From NCBI RefSeq assembly GCF_004339745.1, contig NZ_SMGP01000001.1, positions 2,542,001 through 2,606,000 on the forward strand: a stretch of DNA of 64,000 nucleotides, in the 5' to 3' direction. Origin of the DNA: Paraburkholderia sp. BL9I2N2 (GTDB lineage: Bacteria; Pseudomonadota; Gammaproteobacteria; Burkholderiales; Burkholderiaceae). How positions within the stretch are numbered: position 1 is the stretch's first letter; every line of letters begins with the position of its first letter. The position numbers were made by a program, and so were the translations under genes. Positions 7,763 to 18,041 of the stretch are shown here, piece by piece. Below the pieces are notes generated by a model. It saw only the letters and a list, made by a program, of their open reading frames with translations. It was not told the DNA's origin and made no database searches.

Positions 7763-9049
7763 TTACAGGTCGAGCAGCAGGCGCGCCGGGTCTTCCAGCG
7801 CATCCTTCATGGCGACCAGCGACAGCACCGCTTCGCGACCGTCGATGATGCGGTGGTCGTACGACAGCGCCAGGTAGTTCATCGGGCGGATCACGATCTG
7901 GCCGTTTTCGACCACAGCGCGTTCCTTCGTGGCGTGCACGCCCAGAATCGCGGATTGCGGCGGGTTGATAATCGGGGTCGACAGCATCGAACCGAACACA
8001 CCACCGTTCGAGATCGAGAACGTGCCGCCGGTCATTTCGTCGATCGACAGCTTGCCGTCCTTGGCCTTCTGGCCGAATTCGGCGATCTTCTTCTCGATTT
8101 CGGCGAGGCTCAGCTGATCCGCATTGCGCAGGATCGGCACCACCAGACCACGCGGCGAACCGACAGCGATACCGATGTCGAAGTAGCCGTGATAGACGAT
8201 GTCGTTACCGTCGATCGACGCGTTCACCAGCGGGAACTTCTTCAGCGCGTGAACCGCCGCCTTCACGAAGAACGACATGAAGCCGAGCTTCACGCCATGT
8301 TCCTTCTCGAAACGGTCTTTGTACTTGTTGCGCAGGTCCATCACCGGGGCCATGTTCACTTCGTTGAACGTGGTCAGGATGGCGTTGGTTTGCTGCGACT
8401 CGAGCAGACGCTCGGCGATACGCGCACGCAGACGCGACATCGGTACGCGTTGTTCCGGACGATCCTTCAGCCATTGGTCAGCCGAAGCCGGCGCCTTGAC
8501 GTCCGGCAGCGACGGCTTGGCAGCCTTCGGTGCGGCGGCCGGTGCCGGAGCCGGTGCGGCCTTGGCAGCCGGAGCACCGGCGGTCAACACGTCGCCCTTG
8601 GTGATGCGGCCGTCGCGGCCCGTGCCGGCGACGTCGCCCGCGCCCAGACCCTTCTCGGCCATCAGCTTGCCGGCAGCCGGCGAAGCAGCGGTGTTCGCAC
8701 CCGTTGCGGATGCGGCCTGAGCCGCCGGAGCCGGTGCAGCGGCGGGTGCCGGTGCGGCTTCCGGAGCGGGCTTCACTTCGGCTTCGACAGCAGCGGCGCC
8801 TGCCGTGCCTTCGGTGTCGATCTTGGCGATCACCTGATCAGCCGTGACGGTGTCGCCGTCGTTCGCGATGACTTGCGCGAGCACGCCGGCCGAGGGTGCC
8901 GGCACTTCGAGCACGACTTTGTCGGTCTCGATTTCGATGAGAATTTCGTCTTGAGCAACAGCTTCGCCCGGCTTCTTCTTCCACTGGAGCATCGTGGCTT
9001 CCGAGACCGACTCGGAGAGCTGGGGAACCTTGACTTCAACAATAGCCAT
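7763..9049 (-). CDS. odhB: Dihydrolipoyllysine succinyltransferase (E2), 2-oxoglutarate dehydrogenase
   Basis: 428 residues. E2 core of the complex; transfers succinyl from lipoamide to CoA in the TCA cycle. Lipoyl domain at 1-77 with lipoylated Lys44 in ETDKVVLEV, an Ala/Pro-rich swinging linker (80-125), a peripheral-subunit-binding domain around [20 protein letters not shown], a second Ala/Pro linker, then the catalytic acyltransferase domain ending [17 protein letters not shown], which holds the HxxxDG catalytic motif. ATG 9049 gives the canonical [14 protein letters not shown] start. It lies 140 bp after odhA, with two hairpins in the gap. Confidence 0.97.
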   Translation of the reverse strand: MAIVEVKVPQLSESVSEATMLQWKKKPGEAVAQDEILIEIETDKVVLEVPAPSAGVLAQVIANDGDTVTADQVIAKIDTEGTAGAAAVEAEVKPAPEAAPAPAAAPAPAAQAASATGANTAASPAAGKLMAEKGLGAGDVAGTGRDGRITKGDVLTAGAPAAKAAPAPAPAAAPKAAKPSLPDVKAPASADQWLKDRPEQRVPMSRLRARIAERLLESQQTNAILTTFNEVNMAPVMDLRNKYKDRFEKEHGVKLGFMSFFVKAAVHALKKFPLVNASIDGNDIVYHGYFDIGIAVGSPRGLVVPILRNADQLSLAEIEKKIAEFGQKAKDGKLSIDEMTGGTFSISNGGVFGSMLSTPIINPPQSAILGVHATKERAVVENGQIVIRPMNYLALSYDHRIIDGREAVLSLVAMKDALEDPARLLLDL

Positions 9050-9122
9050 TATGAATATCCTGAATACGTATCGGGTGACGGCGCGCGATCTATGGATCCC
9101 TCGACCGCCTGCGAACCTTGAC

Positions 9123-9174
9123 TGCCGCACTGATCTTTCAGATGCGGCACGGGAAAGCGCCCTGCGCTTTCCCG
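9123..9174. other. Two hairpins between odhA and odhB
   Basis: TGCCGCA / TGCGGCA (9123-9149) followed by a perfect 11-bp stem CGGGAAAGCGC-CCT-GCGCTTTCCCG (9150-9174). On the minus strand they follow the odhA stop directly. No T-run is seen, so attenuation or mRNA processing is likelier than full termination. Confidence 0.5.
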
Positions 9175-9189
9175 GTTCAGCTCTTGTGA

Positions 9190-12051
9190 TTATTTAGCGA
9201 TCGACGCGCTCTTGAGGCGGCCGAAAGCGCCTTCGACCAGCGCCTTCTGCTGCTCGTAGTGCTTCGCGTAGTAGCCGACTGCCGGCGAAGCCGAAGCCGG
9301 ACGCCCGCTGTATGCCAGCTTCTGACCGTCCTTCATGCCTTCCTTCAGGTGGTGCTCGATGTAGAACCACGGGCCTTGATTCTGCGGCTCGTCCTGCACC
9401 CAGACCACTTCGGTCGCGTTGTCGTACTTCTTCATCTCCGCTTCGAACTGCTTATGCGCAAACGGATAGAGCTGTTCGATACGGATGATCGCGACGTCGT
9501 TCGACTTCGATTCACGGCGATGCGCGAGCAGGTCGTAGTAGACGCGACCCGAGCAGGCGATCACGCGCTTGACCTTCTTCGCCTCGATGGCTTCGTCGAT
9601 TTCGCCGAGGATCGGCTGGAACGCACCCTTGGCCAGTTCCGACAGATCCGACACGGCTTCCTTGTGGCGCAGCAGCGACTTGGGCGTCGCGACGATCAGC
9701 GGCTTGCGGAACAGGCGGATCATCTGACGGCGCAACAGGTGGAAAATCTGCGCCGGCGTGGTCGGTTGAACGACCTGCATGTTGTGGTCTGCGCACAGTT
9801 GCAGGAAACGTTCGATACGGGTGGACGAGTGTTCCGGACCCTGACCTTCGTAGCCGTGCGGCAGCAGCATCGTCAGGCCCGATACGCGGCCCCACTTCAC
9901 TTCGCCCGACGAGATGAACTGGTCGATCACGACTTGCGCGCCGTTCACGAAGTCGCCGAACTGCGCTTCCCATGCGACGAACGTGTTCGGTTCAGCGGTC
10001 GAGTAACCATATTCGAAGCCGAGCACCGCTTCTTCCGACAACACCGAGTCGATCACCGTGAACTTCGCCTGACCTTCGGCGATGTTCTGCAGCGGCACGT
10101 ACGTGCCGTCGTTCCAGCGTTCGCGGTTCTGATCGTGCAGCACCGCGTGACGGTGCGTGAACGTGCCGCGGCCCGAGTCCTGACCCGTCAGGCGCACTGC
10201 GTAGCCCGATGCGACCAGCGACGCGAATGCGAGGTGCTCGCCCATGCCCCAGTCGAGCTTGGCTTCGCCACGGCCCATTGCGCGACGGTCGTTGATGACG
10301 CGCTCGACCAGCGGGTGAACCTTGAAGTTTTCCGGGACCGTGGTGATGCGTTCCGCGAGGCGCTTCAGTTCCGCGAGCGGCACGGCCGTGTCGGCTGCGT
10401 CGGTCCACTTGCGGTTCAGGAACGGCACCCAATCCACCGCGTACTTGCTCTTGTAGTTCGAGAGCACCGGGTCGACCGTGTGATGGCCTTCGTCCATCGC
10501 CTTGCGGTAAGCCTTGACGAATTCGTCGCCTTCTTCCGCGGTGATCACACCTTGCTGCACCAGCTTTTCAGCGTACAGTGCGCGCGTGCCCGGGTGCTTG
10601 GCGATCGTCTTGTACATCAGCGGCTGCGTGACGGCCGGCGTGTCCTGCTCGTTGTGGCCCAGCTTGCGGAAGCAGACGATGTCGACGACGACGTCCTTGT
10701 GGAACTGCATCCGGAAGTCGATTGCCAACTGCGTAGCCAGCACGACCGCTTCAGGATCGTCACCGTTCACGTGCAGCACCGGCGCTTCGATCATCTTGAC
10801 GACGTCCGAGCAGTACAACGTGGAGCGCGAGTCGCGCGGGTCCGACGTCGTGAAGCCGATCTGGTTGTTGATGACGATGTGCAGCGTGCCGTGCGTGCCG
10901 TAACCGCGCGTTTGCGCGAGGTTCAGCGTTTCCATCACGACGCCCTGGCCCGCGAAGGCCGCGTCGCCGTGGATTTGCACCGGCAGCACTTGCAGGCCGC
11001 TGTCGTCGCCGCGACGGTCCATACGGGCCTTCGCCGAACCTTCGACCACCGGGTTGACGATTTCGAGGTGCGACGGGTTGAACGCGAGCGACAGGTGAAC
11101 CGGGCCGCCTTCGGTCGAGACGTCCGACGAGAAACCCTTGTGGTACTTCACGTCGCCGGCCGGCAGGTCGTCGTGGTGCTTGCCTTCGAATTCGGCGAAC
11201 AGGTCAGCCGGCATCTTGCCGAGCGTATTGACCAGCACGTTCAGACGGCCACGGTGAGCCATGCCGATGACGATTTCCTGGACGCCATTGGCGCCGCCAT
11301 GACGCACGACTTCGTCCATCGACGCGATGAAGCTTTCGCCGCCTTCGAGCGAGAAGCGTTTCTGGCCGACGTACTTGGTGTGCAGGAAGCGCTCGAGGCC
11401 TTCAGCGGCCGTCAGGCGATTCAGGATGTGCTTTTTCTTTTCGTTCGAGAAATTCGGCGTCGAACGGATCGATTCGAGCTTCTCTTTCCACCAGCGCTTC
11501 TGTTCCGGATCGCTGATGTACATGTACTCGGCGCCGATGGTGCCGCAGTACGTGTCGCGCAACGCCTTGACGATCTCACGCAGCGACGCGCGCTCGAATC
11601 CGAAATACAGATTCGTTGCGCTGAACTCCTGGTCCATGTCGGCTTCGGTGAAGTCGTAGAACGCGGGTTCGAGTTCGGGGATCGCGGGACGTTCGCGGCG
11701 CTTCAGGGGATCGAGATTGGCCCATTGCGAGCCGAGGAAGCGATATGCGCCGATGAGGGACTGCACATAGACTTGCTTGCGAGCGGTAGCGAGATCTTCG
11801 CCGCCAGCTGCCGTGCGCGGGATGAAGGCGTTAGCCTTGGCCCGTTGAGCAAACGATTCGACGATCGGGCCATGGGCCACGTCGTTGGCATTGCTGCCAT
11901 CCGATGCAGGGACGTTCTGCAACGCGTCGAAATAGCTGCGCCAGTTCTCGGGCACTGACGCCGGATTATCGAGATACGCTTCGTACATTTCTTCTACGTA
12001 CGGAGCATTGCCGCCGAACAGATAAGAGTTCGACTGGAATTGCTTCATCAT
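9190..12051 (-). CDS. odhA: 2-oxoglutarate dehydrogenase E1 component
   Basis: 953 residues. This thiamine-diphosphate enzyme decarboxylates 2-oxoglutarate and succinylates the OdhB lipoyl group. Conserved pieces include [52 protein letters not shown] in the cofactor region, [37 protein letters not shown], and [24 protein letters not shown], here quoted in part. ATG 12051 ([11 protein letters not shown]) follows GAAAGGTGAG at good spacing; GTG 12063 lies within that site and is rejected. First gene of odhA-odhB-lpdA. Confidence 0.97.
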   Translation of the reverse strand: MMKQFQSNSYLFGGNAPYVEEMYEAYLDNPASVPENWRSYFDALQNVPASDGSNANDVAHGPIVESFAQRAKANAFIPRTAAGGEDLATARKQVYVQSLIGAYRFLGSQWANLDPLKRRERPAIPELEPAFYDFTEADMDQEFSATNLYFGFERASLREIVKALRDTYCGTIGAEYMYISDPEQKRWWKEKLESIRSTPNFSNEKKKHILNRLTAAEGLERFLHTKYVGQKRFSLEGGESFIASMDEVVRHGGANGVQEIVIGMAHRGRLNVLVNTLGKMPADLFAEFEGKHHDDLPAGDVKYHKGFSSDVSTEGGPVHLSLAFNPSHLEIVNPVVEGSAKARMDRRGDDSGLQVLPVQIHGDAAFAGQGVVMETLNLAQTRGYGTHGTLHIVINNQIGFTTSDPRDSRSTLYCSDVVKMIEAPVLHVNGDDPEAVVLATQLAIDFRMQFHKDVVVDIVCFRKLGHNEQDTPAVTQPLMYKTIAKHPGTRALYAEKLVQQGVITAEEGDEFVKAYRKAMDEGHHTVDPVLSNYKSKYAVDWVPFLNRKWTDAADTAVPLAELKRLAERITTVPENFKVHPLVERVINDRRAMGRGEAKLDWGMGEHLAFASLVASGYAVRLTGQDSGRGTFTHRHAVLHDQNRERWNDGTYVPLQNIAEGQAKFTVIDSVLSEEAVLGFEYGYSTAEPNTFVAWEAQFGDFVNGAQVVIDQFISSGEVKWGRVSGLTMLLPHGYEGQGPEHSSTRIERFLQLCADHNMQVVQPTTPAQIFHLLRRQMIRLFRKPLIVATPKSLLRHKEAVSDLSELAKGAFQPILGEIDEAIEAKKVKRVIACSGRVYYDLLAHRRESKSNDVAIIRIEQLYPFAHKQFEAEMKKYDNATEVVWVQDEPQNQGPWFYIEHHLKEGMKDGQKLAYSGRPASASPAVGYYAKHYEQQKALVEGAFGRLKSASIAK

Positions 12052-12426
12052 TTTTACGCTCACCTTTCTTCGAGTTTCTCGAGAAATAGCGGGTTACAGA
12101 ACCTTCCGCGACACGGCCTGACCGTTTAGCGGATTGCGCGAATCAAGTCTTGCTTGGAAGGACCTAAAACTTTGCACCCGGGGAGCATATCACAGAACCG
12201 ATAGTGCAGATAGCAGACGGATTGCCGCTCAAGCCCGTCGCGACGGGCTTTCGGGCCACTTTCACGGTCCGCAACAATCTTCTGCGGGAAACAGGGACAA
12301 ACGAGCGGCGAAGCACGTTCAACGGCGCATAAAGTCGCTGAAGTCCAGAAACGGCAAAAGCCACCCAGAGGTGGCTTTTGCTTGACTGCTATGGCGCCGC
12401 ACCAGCCGGAGCCAATGCCCGCGCGC
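12052..12426. other. odhA leader and typA 3' flank
   Basis: No protein-like frame. It holds the odhA 5' region, including a perfect 12-bp palindrome TTTCTCGAGAAA at 12075-12086 just ahead of the ribosome site, and the typA terminator. I could not pick a convincing promoter. Confidence 0.4.
12356..12379 (-). terminator. Rho-independent terminator of typA
   Basis: Perfect 10-bp stem AAAAGCCACC / GGTGGCTTTT with loop CAGA, starting about 47 bp past the typA stop, giving TTTTG on the transcribed minus strand. Confidence 0.85.
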
Positions 12427-14253
12427 TTAGTCGACTGCGCCCTTGCGGCTCGCGCTGCGACGCTCGTGTTCCTTCAGGTAACGCTTGCGCAGACGGATCG
12501 ATTGCGGCGTGACTTCGACCAGTTCGTCGTCGTCGATGAATTCGACCGCGTATTCCAGCGACATCTGGATCGGCGGCACGAGGCGCACCGCTTCGTCCGT
12601 ACCCGACGAACGCACGTTGGTCAGCTGCTTGCCCTTGATCGGGTTCACGACCAGGTCGTTGTCACGGCTGTGAATGCCGATGATCATGCCTTCGTACAGC
12701 GGCTCGCCCGGCGACACGAACATACGGCCGCGATCCTGCAGCTTCCACAGTGCGTATGCGACTGCCGCGCCGTCGTCCTGCGAGATCAGCACGCCGTTGC
12801 GACGCTCGCCGACCGCGCCTTCGCGGACCGGTTGATACGAGTCGAACGTGTGGCTCATCAGGCCCGTGCCGCGCGTGAGCGTCAGGAATTCCGACTGGAA
12901 GCCGATCAAGCCACGCGCCGAGATACGGTACTCGAGACGCGTACGGCCGCGGCCGTCCGACGCCATGTCGAGCATTTCGCCCTTGCGGCGGCCCAGCTCT
13001 TCCATCACGCCGCCCTGGTGGCTGTCTTCCATGTCGACGGTCAGGTTTTCGTACGGCTCGTGCTTCACGCCGTCGACTTCCGTCATCACCACGCGCGGAC
13101 GCGACACGGCCAGCTCGTAGCCTTCGCGACGCATGTTTTCCACGAGAATGGTCAGGTGCAGTTCACCGCGGCCCGCCACTTCGAACGTGGTTTCGTCGCC
13201 GGTTTCCTTCACGCGCAGCGCGACGTTGTGGTTCAGTTCCTTCATCAGGCGGTCACGGATCTGACGGCTCGTGACGAACTTGCCTTCGCGGCCGGCCAGC
13301 GGCGACGAATTGACGAGGAAGTTCATGGTCAGCGTCGGCTCGTCGACGGTGATCATGGGCAGCGCTTCCGGCTGTTCCGGTGCGCAGATGGTCACGCCGA
13401 TGCCGATTTCTTCGATGCCGTTGATCAGCACGATGTCGCCGGCTTCAGCCGAGTCGACCTGCACGCGCTCCAGGCCCTTGAACGACAGCACCTGATTGAT
13501 CTTGCGATTCAGAATCGCGCCATCGGGACCCGAACGCACGGCCACCGACATGCCCGGCTTGATCGTGCCGCGCGTGATGCGGCCCACGCCGATACGGCCG
13601 ACATACGACGAGTAGTCCAGCGACGTGATCTGCAATTGCAGCGGAGCCGACGGATCCGCCGGGCGAACCGGCACGTGTTCCAGCACGGCCTCGAACAGCG
13701 GACGCATATCGCCTTCGCGCACGTCCGGCGTCAAGCCGGCGTAGCCATTCAGACCCGATGCGTACACGATCGGGAAGTCGAGCTGCTCGTCGGTTGCGCC
13801 CAGCTTGTCGAACAGGTCGAACGTCTGGTTGATCACCCAGTCGATCCGCGCGCCCGGCCGGTCCACCTTGTTGATCACGACGATCGGCTTCAGACCGAGC
13901 GCCAGCGCCTTCTTGGTCACGAAGCGCGTTTGCGGCATCGGGCCTTCGACCGCGTCGACCAGCAGCAGCACCGAGTCGACCATCGACAGCACGCGCTCCA
14001 CTTCGCCGCCGAAGTCGGCGTGGCCCGGCGTGTCGACGATGTTGATGTGCGTACCTTCGTACTCGACCGCGCAGTTCTTCGAAAGAATCGTGATGCCACG
14101 TTCTTTTTCGATGTCGTTCGAGTCCATCACGCGCTCAGCGATCTGCTGGTTGTCACGGAACGTGGCGGTCTGGCGGAGGAGCTGGTCGACGAGCGTGGTT
14201 TTGCCGTGGTCGACGTGAGCAATGATGGCGATGTTGCGTAGGGCGCGAGTCAT
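12427..14253 (-). CDS. typA: Ribosome-associated GTPase TypA/BipA
   Basis: 608 residues, normal for BipA. Translational GTPase linked to 50S assembly, stress and low-temperature growth. G1 [15 protein letters not shown] at 12-26, switch region [18 protein letters not shown]3 [16 protein letters not shown]4 [11 protein letters not shown], then the EF-G-like domains and the BipA-specific C-terminus ending in a Lys/Arg tail ([12 protein letters not shown]). ATG 14253 gives the canonical [17 protein letters not shown]. The frame's further 48 codons upstream are not family-like. It is divergent from the marR-efflux operon; an extended -10 promoter lies at 14339-14347. Confidence 0.95.
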   Translation of the reverse strand: MTRALRNIAIIAHVDHGKTTLVDQLLRQTATFRDNQQIAERVMDSNDIEKERGITILSKNCAVEYEGTHINIVDTPGHADFGGEVERVLSMVDSVLLLVDAVEGPMPQTRFVTKKALALGLKPIVVINKVDRPGARIDWVINQTFDLFDKLGATDEQLDFPIVYASGLNGYAGLTPDVREGDMRPLFEAVLEHVPVRPADPSAPLQLQITSLDYSSYVGRIGVGRITRGTIKPGMSVAVRSGPDGAILNRKINQVLSFKGLERVQVDSAEAGDIVLINGIEEIGIGVTICAPEQPEALPMITVDEPTLTMNFLVNSSPLAGREGKFVTSRQIRDRLMKELNHNVALRVKETGDETTFEVAGRGELHLTILVENMRREGYELAVSRPRVVMTEVDGVKHEPYENLTVDMEDSHQGGVMEELGRRKGEMLDMASDGRGRTRLEYRISARGLIGFQSEFLTLTRGTGLMSHTFDSYQPVREGAVGERRNGVLISQDDGAAVAYALWKLQDRGRMFVSPGEPLYEGMIIGIHSRDNDLVVNPIKGKQLTNVRSSGTDEAVRLVPPIQMSLEYAVEFIDDDELVEVTPQSIRLRKRYLKEHERRSASRKGAVD

Positions 14254-14338
14254 AGGAACCTGGAGACAGTTGAGTGCGCCGCCAGCAGCATTGTGTACGA
14301 AGCCAACAAAGCCCAAAGCGCACTTTTGGGAACCCAAT

Positions 14339-14347
14339 ATTGTAGCA
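14339..14347 (-). promoter_or_regulatory. Extended -10 promoter for typA
   Basis: On the minus strand this reads TGC-TACAAT, an extended -10 element about 86 bp ahead of the typA ATG. The -35 region is weak. Confidence 0.45.
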
Positions 14348-14506
14348 CGCGCAAATGAAGCTTTCTGGTATTCCCTGATAGACCCGCTGTCGTCCACGCA
14401 GCGGACCGTCAGAAACGAAACGTAAGCACGCGGGCGAAACCCTACGCAAAATCACGCGGATTATGACTTGAGGGGGGAAAGTTCCTTGCCTAAGCTGTAA
14501 TAACAC

Positions 14507-14536
14507 TTGCCGCGTCAATCAACCGGCCTCTATAAT
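14507..14536 (+). promoter_or_regulatory. Sigma-70 promoter of the marR-efflux operon
   Basis: TTGCCG (14507-14512), 18-bp spacer, perfect TATAAT (14531-14536). Start of transcription is expected near 14543, 29 bp before the marR ATG. Confidence 0.7.
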
Positions 14537-14571
14537 CCTGCCTAGTCAACCATTGCATTCGCACGAGAATC

Positions 14572-15087
14572 ATGACGGAGCCGTCCTCTACCCCTACGCC
14601 GGACCTCAGCGAATATCAGCTAGGCGAAAGCGTCGGCTATCTGATCTCGCGAGTGAAATCGACCCTGTCGAACCTGGTTACCCAGCGCAGCATGGCCGAA
14701 CTGGGCATTACCAGCCAGCAAGGCAGCATCCTGTTCATGGTGGCCAGCGGCAAGTGCCTGCTGGCGGCCGAACTGGCCCGTGAATACGGCATCGACGCGA
14801 GCGCCGTCACGCGTCTGATCGACCGGCTGGAAAAACGGGGCCTGCTGACGCGGGTGCGCAGCAACGAGGATCGCCGGGTCGTGCGCCTCGCGCTGACGCC
14901 GGAAGGCCATGCCATCGCCGCCAAAATGCCGGCTATTTTCACCGGCGTGCTGGACAGTCTGCTGGGCGGCTTCACCCCGGAAGAAGTGGGTTTTCTGAAG
15001 AGCATGCTGCGTCGCGTGCTCATCAATTCCGGCGAACAAACGGGACCAACCCGTGATGCAGCAAGCAATTTTGACAGCAAATCGTAA
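14572..15087 (+). CDS. MarR-family regulator of the adjacent efflux operon
   Basis: 171 residues. Winged helix-turn-helix protein: helix packing around GITSQQGSILFMVASGKCLL, recognition region EYGIDASAVTRLIDRLEKRGL, and wing LTRVRSNEDRRVVRLALTPEG, the classic MarR DR-R wing. It is probably a dimeric repressor released by small ligands. First gene of a four-gene set with an outer-membrane channel, an EmrA-like adaptor and an EmrB-like transporter, the arrangement seen for EmrR/MprA-type control. A perfect inverted repeat overlaps its stop codon and may be one of its operators. Ligand not deducible. Confidence 0.92.
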   Translation: MTEPSSTPTPDLSEYQLGESVGYLISRVKSTLSNLVTQRSMAELGITSQQGSILFMVASGKCLLAAELAREYGIDASAVTRLIDRLEKRGLLTRVRSNEDRRVVRLALTPEGHAIAAKMPAIFTGVLDSLLGGFTPEEVGFLKSMLRRVLINSGEQTGPTRDAASNFDSKS

Positions 15088-15099
15088 GAAATTGCTTGC
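15061..15099. promoter_or_regulatory. Inverted repeat enclosing TTGACA between marR and efflux genes
   Basis: Perfect 11-bp arms GCAAGCAATTT (15061-15071) and AAATTGCTTGC (15089-15099), 17 bases apart. Consensus -35 TTGACA begins at 15071 at the inner edge of the first arm. It overlaps the end of marR. Candidate MarR operator over an internal promoter; no good -10 was found. Confidence 0.5.
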
Positions 15100-15136
15100 A
15101 GTGTCCATCATTACATTCCACTCAAAGAGTCGAGCG

Positions 15137-16645
15137 ATGAAATCCCTTTCCCTGTCCGCGCCCGCACTTTCGAGCCGGGCCGCTGTCGCCGCCGCGGTGA
15201 CGGCGCTCGCCCTCACGGGGTGCGCGAACTACTTCGGTATGAAAAGCGACAAGCAGATGTCGTCGCCCGCTCAGTACGAGTCCGCCCAGAGCCTCGCCGG
15301 CCAGGGCGGCCAGTGGCCCTCGCTCGACTGGGCCAATCAGTTCGGCGACCCGCAACTGCCCAAGCTGATCGCCGAAGCGCTGGAAGGCAGCCCGTCGATC
15401 GCGCAGGCGCAGGCGCGTCTCGCCAAGGCCTCGTCGTATATCGAGAGTTCGCGCTCGGCGCTGTACCCGAAGGTCAACGGCAGCTATTCGTGGACCCGCG
15501 AAATATTCTCGGAAAACTCGATCTACCCGCCGCCCTTCGGCGGCACCTGGTACAACGAGAACAACGTGCTTGCAAGCGCGTCCTGGGATCTGGACCTATG
15601 GGGCAAGAATCGTCAGCGTCTGGGCCAGGCCGTATCGCAGGAAAAGGCCGCTGAGGCCGACATGCAACAGGCACGCGTGACGCTCGCGGCGTCGGTGGCC
15701 AGCACGTATAACCAGCTCGCCCAGCTGTACGCGTTCCGCGACATCGCCGCGCGCGAAATCGCCAATCGCCAGGATATCGGCCGCATTACCAACGGCCGCG
15801 TGACCGCCGGCCTCGACACCAATGTCGAGCGGCAAACCGCGAACGGCAACATCGCGACCAGCCAGTCCAATTTGACCGACCTCGACGGCCAGATCACCGT
15901 CGTGCGCTACCAGCTGGGCGCGCTGCTCGGCAAGGGTCCGGATCGCGGCCTGCAAATCGCCCAGCCCGCGCTGAACAAGGGCGACATCGTGGCGCTGCCG
16001 AACAACCTGCCGGCGGACCTCGTCGCGCGCCGCGCGGATATCGTCGCCGCGCGCTGGCAAGTCGAAGCCGCGATGCACGACGTGAAGGAAGCGAAGGCCG
16101 AATTCTTCCCGGACGTGAATCTCGCGGCCGGCTTCGGTTTCGACGCGTTCGGCTGGGGCCGCTTCCTCACCGCGGGCAGCCGCCAGATCCAGTTCGGCCC
16201 GGCCATCCACCTGCCGATCTTCGACGCCGGCGCGCTGCGCTCGCAACTGAAGGGCCGCTACGCCGACTTCGATCTTGACGTGGCGAACTACAACCAGACG
16301 CTGATCAGCGCTCTCTCGGACGTCGCGACGCAAGTGTCGTCGATCCGTTCGATCGACCAGCAGCAAGGCGACGCACAACGCGCGCTCGACGCATCGACCA
16401 AGGCGTATCAGCTGGCTGTGATCCGCTACAAGGCCGGCTTGTCGCCGCAGTTGCAGGTGCTGACCGCCGACCAGAACCGCCTCGCCGCCGAACAGACGGT
16501 GACCAGCCTGAAGATGCGCCGCCGCGACATGCAGATCGGCCTCATCAAGGCGCTCGGCGGCGGTTTCGACGCGACGCAAACCGGCCTCGTGGTGCCGACC
16601 GATGCTCCGGCATCGGCCACCGCCGCGACCGCCGCTGCGAACTGA
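15137..16645 (+). CDS. Outer-membrane efflux lipoprotein (NodT/OprM family)
   Basis: 502 residues. TolC-type trimeric exit duct of a tripartite pump. Lipoprotein signal peptide with lipobox LTGC (Cys near residue 32), then two outer-membrane efflux repeats with the usual long helices: SPSIAQAQARLAKASSYIES, LDLWGKNRQRLGQAVSQEKA, LDTNVERQTANGNIATSQ, LPADLVARRADIVAARWQVE and YKAGLSPQLQVLTADQNRL. Pro/Ala-rich C-terminus. ATG 15137 gives a proper signal peptide; the longer upstream frame runs through the marR stop and is rejected. The adjacent adaptor and transporter suggest export of amphiphilic drugs or organic acids. Confidence 0.93.
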   Translation: MKSLSLSAPALSSRAAVAAAVTALALTGCANYFGMKSDKQMSSPAQYESAQSLAGQGGQWPSLDWANQFGDPQLPKLIAEALEGSPSIAQAQARLAKASSYIESSRSALYPKVNGSYSWTREIFSENSIYPPPFGGTWYNENNVLASASWDLDLWGKNRQRLGQAVSQEKAAEADMQQARVTLAASVASTYNQLAQLYAFRDIAAREIANRQDIGRITNGRVTAGLDTNVERQTANGNIATSQSNLTDLDGQITVVRYQLGALLGKGPDRGLQIAQPALNKGDIVALPNNLPADLVARRADIVAARWQVEAAMHDVKEAKAEFFPDVNLAAGFGFDAFGWGRFLTAGSRQIQFGPAIHLPIFDAGALRSQLKGRYADFDLDVANYNQTLISALSDVATQVSSIRSIDQQQGDAQRALDASTKAYQLAVIRYKAGLSPQLQVLTADQNRLAAEQTVTSLKMRRRDMQIGLIKALGGGFDATQTGLVVPTDAPASATAATAAAN

Positions 16646-16726
16646 GCGCTCAAGCCACAGGCAGATCGAACACACGCACGAACATCCGAATAAACGACGA
16701 CGTCTGAAAGAACCCGGAGCACATCA

Positions 16727-18010
16727 ATGAGCACCACCCAACAGCCCGCGGCTACTACACAGCCGACTCAGTCGGCCCCGCAGCCGACGCAACCGGCACA
16801 ACCACCGGCGCAACCACCGGCGAACAACAGCAAACGCAAGCGCATGATGACGCTGCTCGTCATCGTGATCCTGATCGCCGCGATCGCTTACGGCCTTTAC
16901 TACTTTCTCGTCGCGCGCTTCCATGAAGACACCGACGACGCGTATGTGAACGGCAACGTCGTGCAGATCACGCCGCAAGTCACCGGCACGGTCGTCGCCG
17001 TGAACGCGGACGACACTCAAACGGTGAAGGCCGGCGACCCGCTCGTCGTGCTCGATCCGGCCGACGCCCGCGTCGCGCTCGAACAGGCCGAAGCGAATCT
17101 CGCGCAGACGGTGCGCCAGGTGCGCGGCCTGTTCGCCGACGACAACCAATACCAGGCGCAAGTGGCGCAGCGCCAGTCCGATCTGTCGCGCGCCCAGGAC
17201 GACCTGAAGCGCCGTATGACGGTCGCGCAAACCGGCGCCGTGTCGCAGGAAGAAATCTCGCACGCCCGCGACGCCGTGAAGAGCGCGCAAGCCGCCGTCG
17301 ACGCCGCCCAGCAGCAACTGGCGTCGAACCGCGCGTTGACCGCCAACACCACGATCGCGAACCACCCGAACGTGCAGGCCGCAGCCGCGAAGGTCCGCGA
17401 CGCGTACCTGAACAACGCGCGTAACAACCTGCCGGCGCCGGTCACCGGCTACGTCGCGAAGCGCTCGGTGCAGGTCGGCCAGCGCGTCTCGCCGGGCACC
17501 CCATTGATGGCGATCGTGCCGCTCGGCGGCGTGTGGGTCGACGCGAACTTCAAGGAAGTGCAGCTCAAGCACATGCGCATCGGCCAGCCGGTCGAACTGA
17601 CGGCCGACGTGTACGGCTCGTCGGTGGTGTACCACGGCAAGGTGGTGGGCTTCTCGGCGGGCACGGGTTCGGCGTTCTCGCTGCTGCCCGCGCAGAACGC
17701 GACCGGCAACTGGATCAAGGTGGTGCAGCGTCTGCCGGTGCGGATCGCGCTCGATCCGAAGGAACTCGAACAGCATCCGCTGCGTATCGGCCTGTCCATG
17801 CAAGCCGACGTCAGCATCAAGGACGACAACGGCGGCCAGCTCGGCCAGGCGCCGAACACGGTCTATCAGACCAATGTGTTCGAGAAGTACGGCGACCAGG
17901 CTGACGCGGAAATCGCTCGCATCATTTCGGAAAACGCAGGTCCGAACGGCGGCGCGCAAAAGTCGGCCCAGGCCGGCGGCGCGAAGCCGGTCGCAGCGAA
18001 GCTGATGTAA
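16727..18010 (+). CDS. emrA: EmrA-like HlyD-family periplasmic adaptor
   Basis: 427 residues. Joins the inner-membrane transporter to the outer-membrane channel. A Gln/Pro/Thr-rich cytoplasmic tail (1-33), then a basic stop NSKRKR and a single membrane helix (about 38-60). Periplasmic part: split lipoyl domains (DDAYVNGNVVQITPQVTGTV; NNLPAPVTGYVAKRSVQVG), an Ala/Gln-rich coiled-coil hairpin between them, and a beta-barrel region GVWVDANFKEVQLKHMRIG. The order matches EmrA. It lies 81 bp after the channel gene and 31 bp before emrB. Symbol assigned by architecture, substrate unknown. Confidence 0.92.
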   Translation: MSTTQQPAATTQPTQSAPQPTQPAQPPAQPPANNSKRKRMMTLLVIVILIAAIAYGLYYFLVARFHEDTDDAYVNGNVVQITPQVTGTVVAVNADDTQTVKAGDPLVVLDPADARVALEQAEANLAQTVRQVRGLFADDNQYQAQVAQRQSDLSRAQDDLKRRMTVAQTGAVSQEEISHARDAVKSAQAAVDAAQQQLASNRALTANTTIANHPNVQAAAAKVRDAYLNNARNNLPAPVTGYVAKRSVQVGQRVSPGTPLMAIVPLGGVWVDANFKEVQLKHMRIGQPVELTADVYGSSVVYHGKVVGFSAGTGSAFSLLPAQNATGNWIKVVQRLPVRIALDPKELEQHPLRIGLSMQADVSIKDDNGGQLGQAPNTVYQTNVFEKYGDQADAEIARIISENAGPNGGAQKSAQAGGAKPVAAKLM

Positions 18011-18041
18011 GCCTCGCGACGATTCAGACAAGGCTTCTTTA

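Larger units (their letters stand above)
14254..14571. other. Divergent promoter region between typA and marR
   Basis: No gene. Holds the typA promoter (minus) and the marR sigma-70 promoter (plus), described separately. Confidence 0.5.

Noticed and set aside
9259..11958. 899-codon open frame on the plus strand
   Set aside because: It is the antisense shadow of odhA; Arg/His/Val-rich composition, no ribosome site, no domain.
12075..12086. TTTCTCGAGAAA palindrome as an odhA operator
   Set aside because: Only 12 bp, close to the ribosome site and unsupported by a second copy; mentioned but not claimed.
12382..14241. 619-codon plus-strand frame
   Set aside because: Antisense shadow of typA.
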